This document shows, one piece after another, positions 19,974-19,974 of a stretch of DNA of 19,974 bases. The stretch spans positions 1-19,974 of the forward strand of contig JAYEMH010000004.1 of assembly GCA_034717985.1 (NCBI GenBank), in the 5' to 3' direction. Each line of letters begins with the position of its first letter. Within the stretch, counting starts at the first letter, position 1. Position numbers and translations under genes: made by a program. This stretch comes from JAYEMH01 sp034717985 [NCBI: Candidatus Ratteibacteria bacterium] (lineage in GTDB: Bacteria > CAZDME01 > JAYEMH01). The notes beneath the pieces are model-generated. The model searched no databases and had not been told where the DNA came from. It saw nothing but the letters and a program-made list of their open reading frames with translations.

Positions 19974-19974
19974 G

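Noticed and set aside
1-19974. tRNA, rRNA, replication origin, toxin-antitoxin or defence genes
   Set aside because: I looked for clover-leaf arms, rRNA-like stretches and small gene pairs and saw nothing I could support.

Overview
The window looks like part of the chromosome of a Gram-negative, uncultivated bacterium. A PilQ-type outer-membrane secretin and an O-antigen-ligase-like protein point to two membranes. The run of small pilins sharing a CPxGG...PTC...DDH pattern, together with RNase E/G and a PyrR-type pyr cluster, is the sort of content I associate with Omnitrophota/Elusimicrobia-like lineages; this is a guess from content and not a placement. Every confident gene is on the + strand. 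The only minus-strand coding signal is a probable transposase tail at the right edge.

Layout. 1-9603 is a type IV pilus (T4P) locus: the end of the assembly ATPase (pilB), the platform protein pilC, six consecutive prepilin genes (1462-4846), an intrinsic terminator, then pilM, pilN, pilO, a PilP-like lipoprotein-sized protein and the secretin pilQ. 9735-11237 encodes RNase E/G. 11412-13163 encodes a membrane O-antigen-ligase-like protein with C-terminal TPRs. 13361-19858 is a de novo pyrimidine cluster: a sigma70-type promoter, an attenuating leader, then pyrR, pyrB, pyrC, pyrK, pyrD, pyrF and pyrE. Together these cover carbamoyl phosphate to UMP; carA/carB are not present. The right edge holds the end of an insertion sequence.

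How the parts work together. PilB/PilC polymerise pilins, PilM/N/O/P form the inner-membrane alignment complex and PilQ is the exit pore. The pilins fall into two types: four PilA/ComGC-like and two GspG-like. In the pyr half, PyrR is both product and regulator. The pyr leader carries a textbook PyrR-binding hairpin (hexaloop CAGCGA, matching CNGNGA). Its 3' strand contains the Shine-Dalgarno of an 18-codon leader peptide, whose stop codon lies in the 3' arm of an intrinsic terminator. This suggests attenuation in which PyrR controls leader-peptide translation.

The other striking layer is repetitive DNA. Heptanucleotide tandem repeats, GC-rich palindromes and AT-rich dispersed repeats fill the gaps and enter genes. 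Four of the six prepilins have unusually long leader peptides, partly encoded by these repeats just before the prepilin-peptidase site. Similar elements appear to form the N-terminal linker of the PilP-like protein, the ends of PyrC and PyrD, and the tail of PyrE. The two most interesting signals are the pyr leader and the repeat-encoded, potentially slippage-prone prepilin leaders.
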